DNA from: Lacticigenium naphthae DSM 19658
GTDB lineage: Bacteria > Bacillota > Bacilli > Lactobacillales > Carnobacteriaceae_A
Assembly: GCF_000425865.1 (NCBI RefSeq)
Contig: NZ_AUEG01000007.1
Location: 1-54,172 of the forward strand
Direction: 5' to 3'
Length of the DNA: 54,172 nucleotides
In this document: in pieces, positions 27,620 through 35,848 of the stretch
How positions within the stretch are numbered: position 1 is the stretch's first letter
Layout of the letters: each line of letters opens with the position of its first letter
Notes under the pieces: model-generated
The model's database searches: none
What the model saw: only the letters and a program-made list of their open reading frames with translations
What the model was told of the DNA's origin: nothing
Program-made: the position numbers and the translations under genes

Positions 27620-28600
27620 TCACAACTTTGCTTTTTCTTTCAACGGTTTCCACCATTCTACATTTTCTTTATACCATTCTATTGTGTCATTGATCCCTGT
27701 GTCAAATGTATATACTGGCTTCCATCCTAACTCATTTTCAAGTTTCGTAGGATCAATTGCATAACGTTTATCATGGCCTAGTCTATCTTCTACATACGCA
27801 ATTAAATCTTTTGAAACATTCAGTTTATTTACTATCGTATGAACAATTTCATTATTCGTTCTCTCATTATGTCCACCTACGTTATACACTTCTCCCTTTC
27901 GACCATTTTTAAGGACCAGGTCGATTGCTTGACAATGATCTTCCACGTGGAGCCAATCGCGTATATTTTTTCCATCTCCATAAATAGGTAAGTTTTTCCC
28001 CTCCATTGCATTAGTGATCATGAGTGGGATTAATTTTTCAGGAAAGTGGTAGGGACCATAGTTATTAGAACATCTAGTTATGTTGACATTCATTCCATAT
28101 GTTTCGTAGTAGGAACGCACCAGCAAGTCTGCACTTGCTTTGCTGGCCGAATAAGGGCTATTGGGGGCTAACGGAGTCTCCTCTGTGAAATAGCCTTCTT
28201 CACCTAATGAACCATATACTTCGTCTGTCGAAACTTGTAAATATTTATGAACGCCGTATTCTTTCGCCACATTCAGTAAAGCTAACGTTCCTTTTACATT
28301 TGTTTCAACAAAAATTTCAGGATTCGTTATACTTCTGTCTACATGTGATTCAGCTGCAAAATTGACAACATGAGTGATGGTATATTCTTTGATTAAATAA
28401 CTGACTAATTCAGTATTTGTAATATTTCCCTGAACAAAAATATGTTGGGAATTATTCTGTAAATCATCTAGATTATGAATATTTCCAGCATACGTCAATA
28501 AATCTAAATTTATGATTTTATCATCCGGATGATTTCTCAGCATATAATGAACAAAATTACTCCCTATAAAACCGGCACCACCTGTAACTAAAATATTCAT
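27620..28600 (-). CDS. rmlB: dTDP-glucose 4,6-dehydratase
   Basis: This 326-residue enzyme converts dTDP-glucose to dTDP-4-keto-6-deoxyglucose with a bound NAD. The NAD motif GGAGFIGSNFVHYM begins at residue 7. STDEVYGSLGE holds the catalytic Thr-Asp-Glu set, and YSASKASADLLV holds the Y-x-x-x-K pair. NNYGPYHFPEKLIPL and GDGKNIRDWLHVEDHC complete the family pattern. The ATG at 28598-28600 overlaps the rmlC stop as ATGA, so the two are translationally coupled. An ATG six codons upstream is less likely. Confidence 0.95.
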   Translation of the reverse strand: MNILVTGGAGFIGSNFVHYMLRNHPDDKIINLDLLTYAGNIHNLDDLQNNSQHIFVQGNITNTELVSYLIKEYTITHVVNFAAESHVDRSITNPEIFVETNVKGTLALLNVAKEYGVHKYLQVSTDEVYGSLGEEGYFTEETPLAPNSPYSASKASADLLVRSYYETYGMNVNITRCSNNYGPYHFPEKLIPLMITNAMEGKNLPIYGDGKNIRDWLHVEDHCQAIDLVLKNGRKGEVYNVGGHNERTNNEIVHTIVNKLNVSKDLIAYVEDRLGHDKRYAIDPTKLENELGWKPVYTFDTGINDTIEWYKENVEWWKPLKEKAKL

Positions 28601-29169
28601 TTTTCTTCTTCCTTCCATACAAATGGATTATTGATTTCACTCAATTTTGGATGGTGTTTATCCTTTTCGGACAATATGACACTATTTAAATTCATTGGCC
28701 ATATGATCCCTATATCCGCATCATCAAAGGCAATCCCAGCATCATGCTCTTTGGAATACAGTTCGTCTACTTTATATTGAACGTTACAATTTTCTGTTAA
28801 AGTAATAAAACCATGTGCGAATCCTTTTGGAACGAGCAATTGTCTATGATTATGTTCACTTAATATAAAGCCTTCCCATTTTTCAAACGAAGGAGAGCCT
28901 TTTCTTAAATCAACAATGACATCATAAATAGCTCCAGTTGTACACCGAATCATTTTTGTTTGTGCCTTTGGAGGCATTTGAAAATGCATCCCTCTTAACA
29001 CTCCGGGCTCTTTTGATAAAGAATGATTATCTTGTATAAAATTATTGTTTATACCCATTTTTTCGAATTTGTTTTGTGTGTAACTTTCTGTAAAAAAACC
29101 TCTATGGTCTCCATAAACATCCGTTTCGATTAAGACAACATCTTGAAGGGAAGTATCTATCAGTTTCAT
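28597..29169 (-). CDS. rmlC: dTDP-4-dehydrorhamnose 3,5-epimerase
   Basis: This 190-residue cupin-fold enzyme epimerises C3 and C5 of dTDP-4-keto-6-deoxyglucose. Family motifs are DHRGFFTESY, LRGMHFQMPPKAQTKMIRC with the catalytic His, DLRKGSPSFEKW and VPKGFAHGFITL. The ATG at 29167-29169 lies 8 bases after GAGGAG. A GTG three codons earlier would sit within the spacer. The gene follows rmlA by 16 bases and overlaps rmlB by four. Confidence 0.94.
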   Translation of the reverse strand: MKLIDTSLQDVVLIETDVYGDHRGFFTESYTQNKFEKMGINNNFIQDNHSLSKEPGVLRGMHFQMPPKAQTKMIRCTTGAIYDVIVDLRKGSPSFEKWEGFILSEHNHRQLLVPKGFAHGFITLTENCNVQYKVDELYSKEHDAGIAFDDADIGIIWPMNLNSVILSEKDKHHPKLSEINNPFVWKEEEK

Positions 29170-29185
29170 ATAACACACTCCTCGT

Positions 29186-30055
29186 TTATTTTTCGTTTGA
29201 GATTCTTAACAAATACTTCCCATACCCACTTTTCTTTAGCGGTTGAGCTAATTCGTTTAACTTTTCTTTTGATATATATCCCATACGATATGCAATTTCT
29301 TCTAAACAAGCCACTTTGAAATTTTGTCTTTTTTCTATTGTTTCTATAAACATACCAGCTTCTAGTAATGATTCATGAGTTCCTGTATCCAGCCAGGCAA
29401 ATCCACGACCCATTAATTGAACATCTAACCTGTCTCTACGCAAGTATTCCTGATTGACATCTGTTATTTCAAGTTCCCCTCTTTTTGAAGGTTTAATATT
29501 TTTTGCGATTTCAACAACCTCATTATCATAAAAATATAATCCTGTTACAGCGTAATTACTCTTCGGTATTTCAGGTTTCTCTTCGATAGATACTGCTTTC
29601 ATAGTCTTATCAAATTCAACGACACCAAATCTTTCTGGATCATTTACATGATAGCCAAAGACGGTTGCTCCTTTTGGTTTTTCGGCTGCGGATTGAAGCA
29701 TTTTTGATAATCCACTACCATAATAGATGTTATCACCCAATATTAGACAAACTGAATCGTTACCTATGAATTCTTCTCCAATAATAAACGCTTCAGCTAA
29801 CCCATTGGGTTTCTCCTGAACGGCGTAAGAAAATTTCACCCCGATTTCATCCCCAGTACCCAAAAGTGTTTCAAATCTTGGTGTATCCTCCGGAGTTGAG
29901 ATAATCAATATTTCTTTTATACCAGCCAACATCAAAGTCGAAATAGGATAATAAATCATCGGTTTATCATATATCGGCATCAACTGTTTAGATACAGCTT
30001 TCGTAAGAGGATATAATCTAGTTCCACTACCACCAGCTAATACAATACCTTTCAT
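29186..30055 (-). CDS. rmlA: Glucose-1-phosphate thymidylyltransferase
   Basis: This 289-residue nucleotidyltransferase makes dTDP-glucose from dTTP and glucose 1-phosphate, the first step of dTDP-rhamnose synthesis. The N-terminus has the signature [20 protein letters not shown] with the dTTP loop and [14 protein letters not shown]. The magnesium-binding [10 protein letters not shown] (about 105-114) and [10 protein letters not shown] with [11 protein letters not shown] are typical of the RmlA group. It is the first gene of the rml operon, with an extended -10 promoter just upstream. Confidence 0.95.
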   Translation of the reverse strand: MKGIVLAGGSGTRLYPLTKAVSKQLMPIYDKPMIYYPISTLMLAGIKEILIISTPEDTPRFETLLGTGDEIGVKFSYAVQEKPNGLAEAFIIGEEFIGNDSVCLILGDNIYYGSGLSKMLQSAAEKPKGATVFGYHVNDPERFGVVEFDKTMKAVSIEEKPEIPKSNYAVTGLYFYDNEVVEIAKNIKPSKRGELEITDVNQEYLRRDRLDVQLMGRGFAWLDTGTHESLLEAGMFIETIEKRQNFKVACLEEIAYRMGYISKEKLNELAQPLKKSGYGKYLLRISNEK

Positions 30056-30087
30056 AATTTCACTTTCCTTTCTAAATAACCGTAACC

Positions 30088-30096
30088 ATTATATCA
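30088..30096 (-). promoter_or_regulatory. Extended -10 promoter of the rml operon
   Basis: On the minus strand TGATATAAT gives a TG-n-TATAAT extended -10, about 33 bases before the rmlA ATG. No good -35 is seen at 17 bases, which an extended -10 can replace. Confidence 0.5.
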
Positions 30097-30168
30097 TACT
30101 AAAAACGTAAAGAATTAAACCACCTTATTGAAAGTATATCTATCATTACATCACATAGTCAATTATTT

Positions 30169-30201
30169 AAAAAAAGGTTGAGAGTGAACTCAACCTTTTT
30201 T
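30169..30201. terminator. Bidirectional terminator between the amidase gene and rmlA
   Basis: AAAAAAGGTTGAG and CTCAACCTTTTTT arms with a 6-base loop begin 2 bases after the amidase stop. On the minus strand it ends the amidase transcript, so the rml operon has its own start. Confidence 0.8.
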
Positions 30202-30202
30202 G

Positions 30203-32704
30203 TCAGTATAAGTATTCTAAAATACCATTAACATAACCTCTAGCCAATTTTTCTTGATAACTGTTTTGTACCAATCGTGCACGCTCAGTAGGATTGTCGA
30301 TATAACCAAACTCTATCAAGGCAGAAGGCATCAACGTTTCTCTTAATACATGGAAATTTGCTTGTCTAACTCCACGATCTTCTTCACGAGCTTTTGCTCC
30401 TGAGGATTCCACAACATTCGCATGAATTGCATTCGCCAATTTAGAACTCTCTAGGATTCTATTAAAATCATTTGCTAAAGGGTTGTTAGTAGTTCCAGAT
30501 TGATTGTAATAGTAAGTTTCAATTCCTTTTACTGTACCGTTAAAGGCATTGTGATGGATACTTAAAAATATATCCGGTTTTAATGTATTAGCTTTTAGGG
30601 ATCTCTCTTTTAACGAATATGTCTGATCACCCAATCGAGTCTGTTGAATAGTTATTGGTCGATTATTTATTTTTTTGTCTTTTAACATGCGTACAACTTT
30701 TTGAGTAACGCTAAAATTTAAATTTTTTTCATAGATACCAGCTGAGGTCGCCCCTGAATCGTTCCCTCCATGTCCTGAATCAATGTAAACAATTACTGGT
30801 CTTTCAAATGATTTTTTGTCTAATTCTGGGCCTGTCCCTTTTTTAAATAATTTCACTTCAATTGCTTCTATTCTTTTAGCTAATCCTTCAGAGCCAGACT
30901 TCATTCCGTTTTTTGTCCAACCTAACCAGCCATAACTCTCTATATGAGTTCGGTAATAAACATCATATTTTTGTGACATTTCACCAGTTAATCTGACTTG
31001 AATCCCTTCCAGCCTTCTAGCCAATCCCACAGTCCCGGCCGTACTCCCATTACTATAGTAGTCAGTCCAGCCGACTTTTTCAATATGAGCTGTATATTCT
31101 ATAGAACTATTTGCTGGAAAATTCTCTTGGAAAATTTCAATAGCTTCCATTCTTTTTTCTTGTCCAGTAGTCCCACTCATCATTCCTTCTTCAACTTGCT
31201 CTAACCAGCCAAGCTTTTGAATATGTGTTTTATAGGTTATCGAGGGAGCAACATATTTTTTAAAAGGGTTGTCACCTTTTATTAAAGAATTGTCCTTTTT
31301 ATTCTTAATCGAAACTTCGATTGCTTCTAGTCGATAATCAAATCCTTCTGTTCCAGCTGTTTCTCCATTTTTTGTCCAGTCAAGCCAACCAAATTTTTGT
31401 GCATGGACTCTATAATAAACGTCAAATTCCCCTGAGTCTTCACCACTTAATCTGATTTTAATCGCTTGGATCTTTTTAGACTGTCCGATACTTCCCGCAA
31501 TTTCCCCCTCATTATGCCAATCAGACCATTGATTATTTTCACTCAAAATAGAATATTGAACGTTTACTTTATCCGTGTTCATTATATCTAGTTGAATTGC
31601 TTCAATTCTTTTCGATTCATTGATTGTCCCCGATAATGTCCCATTCTGTACAATATCCATCCATCCATATTTTTGAACATGAGACTGATAAGTAAGCTTA
31701 GGATATTCATTGACAATAAATGGTTCAGTTGTTTGCATCTCTTCGACGACTTCATCTTTATGCGCTAGGTCTATATCAATCGCTTCAATATGCTTATCGT
31801 AATCTTTCACACCTGCTGGTTGTTCATTATTAGCCCAATCAAGCCATCCATAACTCTGAGAATGCACACGATAAAAAAGATTATATTCCTCAGATTCTTC
31901 TCCAATCAACCTCAAACGGACAGCAGATATTTTTAAATTTTCATTAGTGATTTCTGAATGTCCCCATTCACTCCATCCGATTCCATCAGTATAAGTTGAA
32001 ATCTCAATAGCCAGGTTCAAAGAATCATCTATTTCAGTTTTCAATCCTTTAATTTGCTTGGATTTTCCAACGGTCCCCGCAAAGTCACCATGAACACCAT
32101 TATATACCCAACCACCATCATCCGTTTGAACAGCGTAATCCAACACAGAATCTGTGACAGCTATTTTTTCTTCTTGAACAATAGCTAAAGAATTAGTATC
32201 TGCTATTACTTCATTAGTCTTAGAGATACTGTCTCCTTCAGTGTTTTTGTTTTCGCTAACCTCGAATGATTCTTCATCCTCCACTAACAAATTTGCTGAT
32301 TCTTCCTCCTCGACAGTAATTGTCTCTGTCGCTTTGATCCATCCAATTTCTTCATCATTTAAATATATATTAAGCCATTCATCTATTGCACCATCATCTA
32401 CTTTAAAAGTTGCTTTCACTTGAAAAGCTACTTCTTTCCATTCAGTTTGATAAGAAATTTCATTACTTTCTAAATGTGGTTCCGAAAAAACATGTTGTTC
32501 CGGAGAAACAATTTCCACTTTATATGTATAACCTATTTCATTAATATTGTCTTTCCAATTTTCATCATAAAGAACTGAGGTTGTTTCGACCTGTTCATTA
32601 GTTAGAACTTCTTCCTGTGCATATACCTGATCCATATTGATATACGAAATAAAAAATAAACTCAAAAAAACTAATCGAATAAATTGTCTGATTTTCTTCT
32701 CCAT
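30203..32704 (-). CDS. Secreted N-acetylmuramoyl-L-alanine amidase (amidase_3) with nine ChW repeats
   Basis: The protein has 833 residues. A signal peptide (about 1-29) is followed by a region (about 45-120) with an SH3-like look (HVFSEPHLESNEI, ..., WLNIYLNDEEIGWI), then an acidic linker. Nine ChW repeats (about 188-630) again fall into three triplets, the first of which is the most diverged. Residues 638-833 form an amidase_3 domain. Its zinc ligands are His645 (DSGHGG), Glu659 (YEKNLN) and His717 (SIHHNA), with catalytic Glu798 (IEFGYIDN). It cuts the MurNAc to L-Ala bond. In the glucosaminidase the catalytic domain comes first and the repeats last; here the order is reversed. Its gene has its own terminator and lies between the epimerase and rml genes. 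Confidence 0.9.
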   Translation of the reverse strand: MEKKIRQFIRLVFLSLFFISYINMDQVYAQEEVLTNEQVETTSVLYDENWKDNINEIGYTYKVEIVSPEQHVFSEPHLESNEISYQTEWKEVAFQVKATFKVDDGAIDEWLNIYLNDEEIGWIKATETITVEEEESANLLVEDEESFEVSENKNTEGDSISKTNEVIADTNSLAIVQEEKIAVTDSVLDYAVQTDDGGWVYNGVHGDFAGTVGKSKQIKGLKTEIDDSLNLAIEISTYTDGIGWSEWGHSEITNENLKISAVRLRLIGEESEEYNLFYRVHSQSYGWLDWANNEQPAGVKDYDKHIEAIDIDLAHKDEVVEEMQTTEPFIVNEYPKLTYQSHVQKYGWMDIVQNGTLSGTINESKRIEAIQLDIMNTDKVNVQYSILSENNQWSDWHNEGEIAGSIGQSKKIQAIKIRLSGEDSGEFDVYYRVHAQKFGWLDWTKNGETAGTEGFDYRLEAIEVSIKNKKDNSLIKGDNPFKKYVAPSITYKTHIQKLGWLEQVEEGMMSGTTGQEKRMEAIEIFQENFPANSSIEYTAHIEKVGWTDYYSNGSTAGTVGLARRLEGIQVRLTGEMSQKYDVYYRTHIESYGWLGWTKNGMKSGSEGLAKRIEAIEVKLFKKGTGPELDKKSFERPVIVYIDSGHGGNDSGATSAGIYEKNLNFSVTQKVVRMLKDKKINNRPITIQQTRLGDQTYSLKERSLKANTLKPDIFLSIHHNAFNGTVKGIETYYYNQSGTTNNPLANDFNRILESSKLANAIHANVVESSGAKAREEDRGVRQANFHVLRETLMPSALIEFGYIDNPTERARLVQNSYQEKLARGYVNGILEYLY

Positions 32705-32794
32705 ATTTCACACTCCTTTTTCCTATTTTTATTTTACCATTGCGCATATTAAAGAAGAATGGTTATTTTATAAAAACCTCTTACTGTATGACAA

Positions 32795-32839
32795 CAAAAA
32801 AAGTTTCTGAGTTTATTTTTAACTCAGAAAACTTTTTTT
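32795..32839. terminator. Terminator of the UDP-glucuronate epimerase gene
   Basis: AAAAAAAGTTTCTGAGTT and AACTCAGAAAACTTTTTTT pair with one bulge around a 7-base loop. It lies 18 bases after the epimerase stop, with A/T runs on both sides, so it can work in both directions. Confidence 0.75.
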
Positions 32840-32857
32840 ATTGTGTACATATAGCTC

Positions 32858-33874
32858 TCATTTCTTTTTATAATAGTCAACATACCAATCCGTAAATTTC
32901 TGCAAACCTTTCTCCAATGGAGTTTGCGGTTTGAATCCTGTGATTTTATTAAGTTTCTCAATTGATGCATAGGTAGCTGGAACGTCTCCTGGCTTCATTG
33001 GTTCAAATACCTTTTGAAATGTGACTTCCCTATTTAGTGATTTACTTAATGCATTTTCTAGGGTACTTATAAAATCCATTAATTTTACCGGGTTATTATT
33101 TCCAATATTAAAAATCGTACTTGGAACATTCCCGTCTTCACTAGAAGGTGGCAATGATATTAACCGTGAAACTCCTTCAACAATGTCGTCGACATAAGTA
33201 AAGTCTCTATATAAATCATTTTCAAAGTCCCCATTATTATAAATTGCTATGGGTTCATTATTGAAAAACTTATCTGTAAATCCAAAATAAGCCATATCCG
33301 GCCTTCCCATTGGACCATAAACAGTAAAGAAACGTAATCCAGTAGTTGGAATATTGTATAAGTGACTATATGTGTATGCCATCATTTCATTAGTTTTTTT
33401 ACTCGCAGCATATAAAGATACTGGGTAATCCACTCTATCTTCCTCTTTAAAAGGAACATTTTTATTATTTCCATAGACAGAGCTTGAAGATGCGTAAATC
33501 AAATGTTTCACAGGGTATTTTCTGCATGCTTCTAAAATATTAAAGAAGCCTTGCACATTACTCTCCATGTACACATCTGGGTTGACAATAGAATACCTTA
33601 CTCCTGCTTGAGCAGCTAAGTTTATAACAACAGTTGGCTTTTCATTCTTAAAAACATCTAAAATGATTTCCTTTTTTGAAATATCACTTTTAATAAATTT
33701 GAAATTATCATACGTTTGCAAATTATTCAATCGGCTTTCTTTTAAATTTGTATCGTAATAATCATTAAGATTATCTACTCCTATGACTACATTTCCCGAC
33801 TCCAAAAGTCTTTTTGCTAAAAATGACCCTATAAATCCTGCTACTCCTGTGATTAAAATATTTTCATTATTCAT
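32858..33874 (-). CDS. UDP-glucuronate 4-epimerase (CapI/LspL-like)
   Basis: This 338-residue extended SDR enzyme converts UDP-glucuronate to UDP-galacturonate. It has the NAD motif GVAGFIGSFLAKRL, the DNLNDYYDTNLKESRL segment characteristic of the UDP-GlcA epimerase group, the S-S-S-x-V-Y-G motif, Y-A-A-S-K-K as the Y-x-x-x-K pair, and FFTVYGPMGRPDMAYFGFT. The last stretch separates it from GalE. Its substrate is the product of the ugd gene 13 kb away. It follows the LtaS-like gene by about 30 bases with no terminator, so the two are probably one unit. The product would give galacturonic acid in one of the polymers. Confidence 0.85.
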   Translation of the reverse strand: MNNENILITGVAGFIGSFLAKRLLESGNVVIGVDNLNDYYDTNLKESRLNNLQTYDNFKFIKSDISKKEIILDVFKNEKPTVVINLAAQAGVRYSIVNPDVYMESNVQGFFNILEACRKYPVKHLIYASSSSVYGNNKNVPFKEEDRVDYPVSLYAASKKTNEMMAYTYSHLYNIPTTGLRFFTVYGPMGRPDMAYFGFTDKFFNNEPIAIYNNGDFENDLYRDFTYVDDIVEGVSRLISLPPSSEDGNVPSTIFNIGNNNPVKLMDFISTLENALSKSLNREVTFQKVFEPMKPGDVPATYASIEKLNKITGFKPQTPLEKGLQKFTDWYVDYYKKK

Positions 33875-33905
33875 TATGATATCTCCCTCACTTAGTTTAA
33901 TTATT

Positions 33906-35753
33906 TTAGTTATATAATCCTAATTTAGAACTATAATTAGCGCCGGTAGTTATGTCATATAATATTATATCATAATCATTTAACAATTCCTGTGCCGCAA
34001 CAGGTAACTCTTCTCGTCTATTGTAGTATTCAGATTTTTTTTCGCTATAATATGTTCCATTACTGATAACGGGAATATGCTCTTCTAAAGACATTAGCAA
34101 CTGAATGTATGGACTTACTTTAGAGTTATTCAAACTATAAATATGGTTCATAAAATAAATAGGACTAATTGTATCCGGAACTGCTCCAATCTCTGAAAAA
34201 TTTGAATACATATACAAGGGAGTTTTGTGCATTTTTGTTTTCCCATTGCTTCCGTATACGTCATCTCCGTATAAGCTCGGTAAATGATCTCCCCAAAAGA
34301 AAACCACAGTTTTTTCAGGTGAATTTTCAAGCTTTGAAATGAAGTCCTTCAATGCCAAAGAACTGTAGTATAAATCATTCATGTAATGAGCCGTTTCAAT
34401 ATTATCTGGTGTCCCTTCTACTTCAAAAAGCAAGTTGTCGTATTTGCCCAAATAAGGCTGATGATTCTGCATAGTCACTAAATGAATAAATGATGGTTTT
34501 TGATTCCCTTCAATTGTTTTTATTACCTCTTTATATGCAGATTCATCGGAGATAAATTCATTGTTTTCAATTCTTTCTGTGTATTCCATAGTATGATGGT
34601 CAAGAAATTGGTCAAACCCTAGACCTTCATACACTTCTTTTCTCTTATACAAATTGGTATTGTATGGATGAATTGCCAATCGGTCATACTTGTCACCTAC
34701 TAAAGACAAAATAGAGGGATAACTTTCTATTTCTTTTGCTAATTGAATATATGGAGTGGTAATGTTTGCAGACAAAGGTTCCAGAGATATGCCCGTCAAC
34801 GCTTCAAACTCAACATTTGCAGTGCCTCCTCCATATGCAGGGGTATACACCCAACTTATATTTCCAAAATTTTCAAGATTCCTAAAATCGCTGATGGGGT
34901 CTTGGTTTACGGATAAACCATCATAATATAATGGATCGGAAAAAGTTTCGTTCATCACATACACTATATTCATATCATCAAGATTTGTCACTCTGTCTTC
35001 ATTAGTCGCAATACTTTGTTTTTTATACTTATTAATAATTTCTTCCACTTTTTTCTCGGAATATCCTCCTGGTTCTTGCATTGCAGGAGACTTTAAGTTA
35101 AATAAGAACCCAACGATTACGCCATTTTTCGAATAATTAGAATGTTGGTTAAACATGACCCATGAAGTATGATTGGAAAAAAATTCTTTGATAGCATTAC
35201 CAGGTTTATTAAAATTACTCATATAAAATAAGCCATAGGTCAAAATAATAATAGATACTAATCGAAAAATTTTATACTTATGGTCGGCTGACCGTTTGTT
35301 TTTGGACATTAATATATATATAAAAACTCCTGTGATAAAAGTCACTATTAAAATAAGTGCCACTAAATAGATTGGTTCGACCATATCTAACACAAAATTT
35401 ATATCTTTAAGAAAATAAATATCTGAAGGATACAAGGGTTCACTTCTGTATTGGATTTTTTGTTGGTTTGCTACCCCCATCAGAAGAAAAAAAACAGTGT
35501 TGATGATTGTTGCGAGTAGAAGACTTCTTGTAATTGAGAATAGCCACAAACCGATCCAAATCAATATGAATGTCTGTGCTAATATAATAGAAGTGTTCTC
35601 AATCGAAAAAAAATTACTTATTAATTCTTTTTCAAAGTTGAAATGGAGTAATTGCAAAAAAAATGTAATCAAAAAATGCAATGCTATAAATAGAATGATT
35701 TTTAAGCCTGTAATTGGCAGTAGAGAGTTTTGTTTTACAGAAATAAATTGCAC
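33906..35753 (-). CDS. LtaS-like sulfatase-fold phosphoglycerol transferase
   Basis: This 615-residue protein has five N-terminal membrane helices (to about residue 185) and a large extracellular alkaline-phosphatase/sulfatase-fold domain. MNETFSDP holds the first metal-binding Glu. GGGTANVEFEALTG holds the likely catalytic Thr. HLVTMQNHQPY and FFWGDHLPSLYGDD give the remaining metal ligands. Family members take glycerol phosphate from phosphatidylglycerol, either to build lipoteichoic acid or to decorate a polysaccharide, as the streptococcal GacH does. Its place between polysaccharide genes favours decoration, but an LTA role cannot be excluded. Translation starts with GTG, 9 bases after AAAGGA. 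It is transcribed with the UDP-glucuronate epimerase gene. Confidence 0.82.
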   Translation of the reverse strand: MQFISVKQNSLLPITGLKIILFIALHFLITFFLQLLHFNFEKELISNFFSIENTSIILAQTFILIWIGLWLFSITRSLLLATIINTVFFLLMGVANQQKIQYRSEPLYPSDIYFLKDINFVLDMVEPIYLVALILIVTFITGVFIYILMSKNKRSADHKYKIFRLVSIIILTYGLFYMSNFNKPGNAIKEFFSNHTSWVMFNQHSNYSKNGVIVGFLFNLKSPAMQEPGGYSEKKVEEIINKYKKQSIATNEDRVTNLDDMNIVYVMNETFSDPLYYDGLSVNQDPISDFRNLENFGNISWVYTPAYGGGTANVEFEALTGISLEPLSANITTPYIQLAKEIESYPSILSLVGDKYDRLAIHPYNTNLYKRKEVYEGLGFDQFLDHHTMEYTERIENNEFISDESAYKEVIKTIEGNQKPSFIHLVTMQNHQPYLGKYDNLLFEVEGTPDNIETAHYMNDLYYSSLALKDFISKLENSPEKTVVFFWGDHLPSLYGDDVYGSNGKTKMHKTPLYMYSNFSEIGAVPDTISPIYFMNHIYSLNNSKVSPYIQLLMSLEEHIPVISNGTYYSEKKSEYYNRREELPVAAQELLNDYDIILYDITTGANYSSKLGLYN

Positions 35754-35814
35754 AGTCTATTATCCTTTCTGTTTAGAATTTATCAAAAAATATTGAAGAA
35801 TAGATACTTGAAGT

Positions 35815-35846
35815 AAAAAAGCAAATCATTTTGATTTGCTTTTTTA
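35815..35846. terminator. Terminator at the end of cluster II
   Basis: AAAAAAGCAAATCA and TGATTTGCTTTTTT form a strong stem directly after the stop of the second Wzx gene. It closes the nine-gene cluster II transcript. Confidence 0.8.
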
Positions 35847-35848
35847 TT

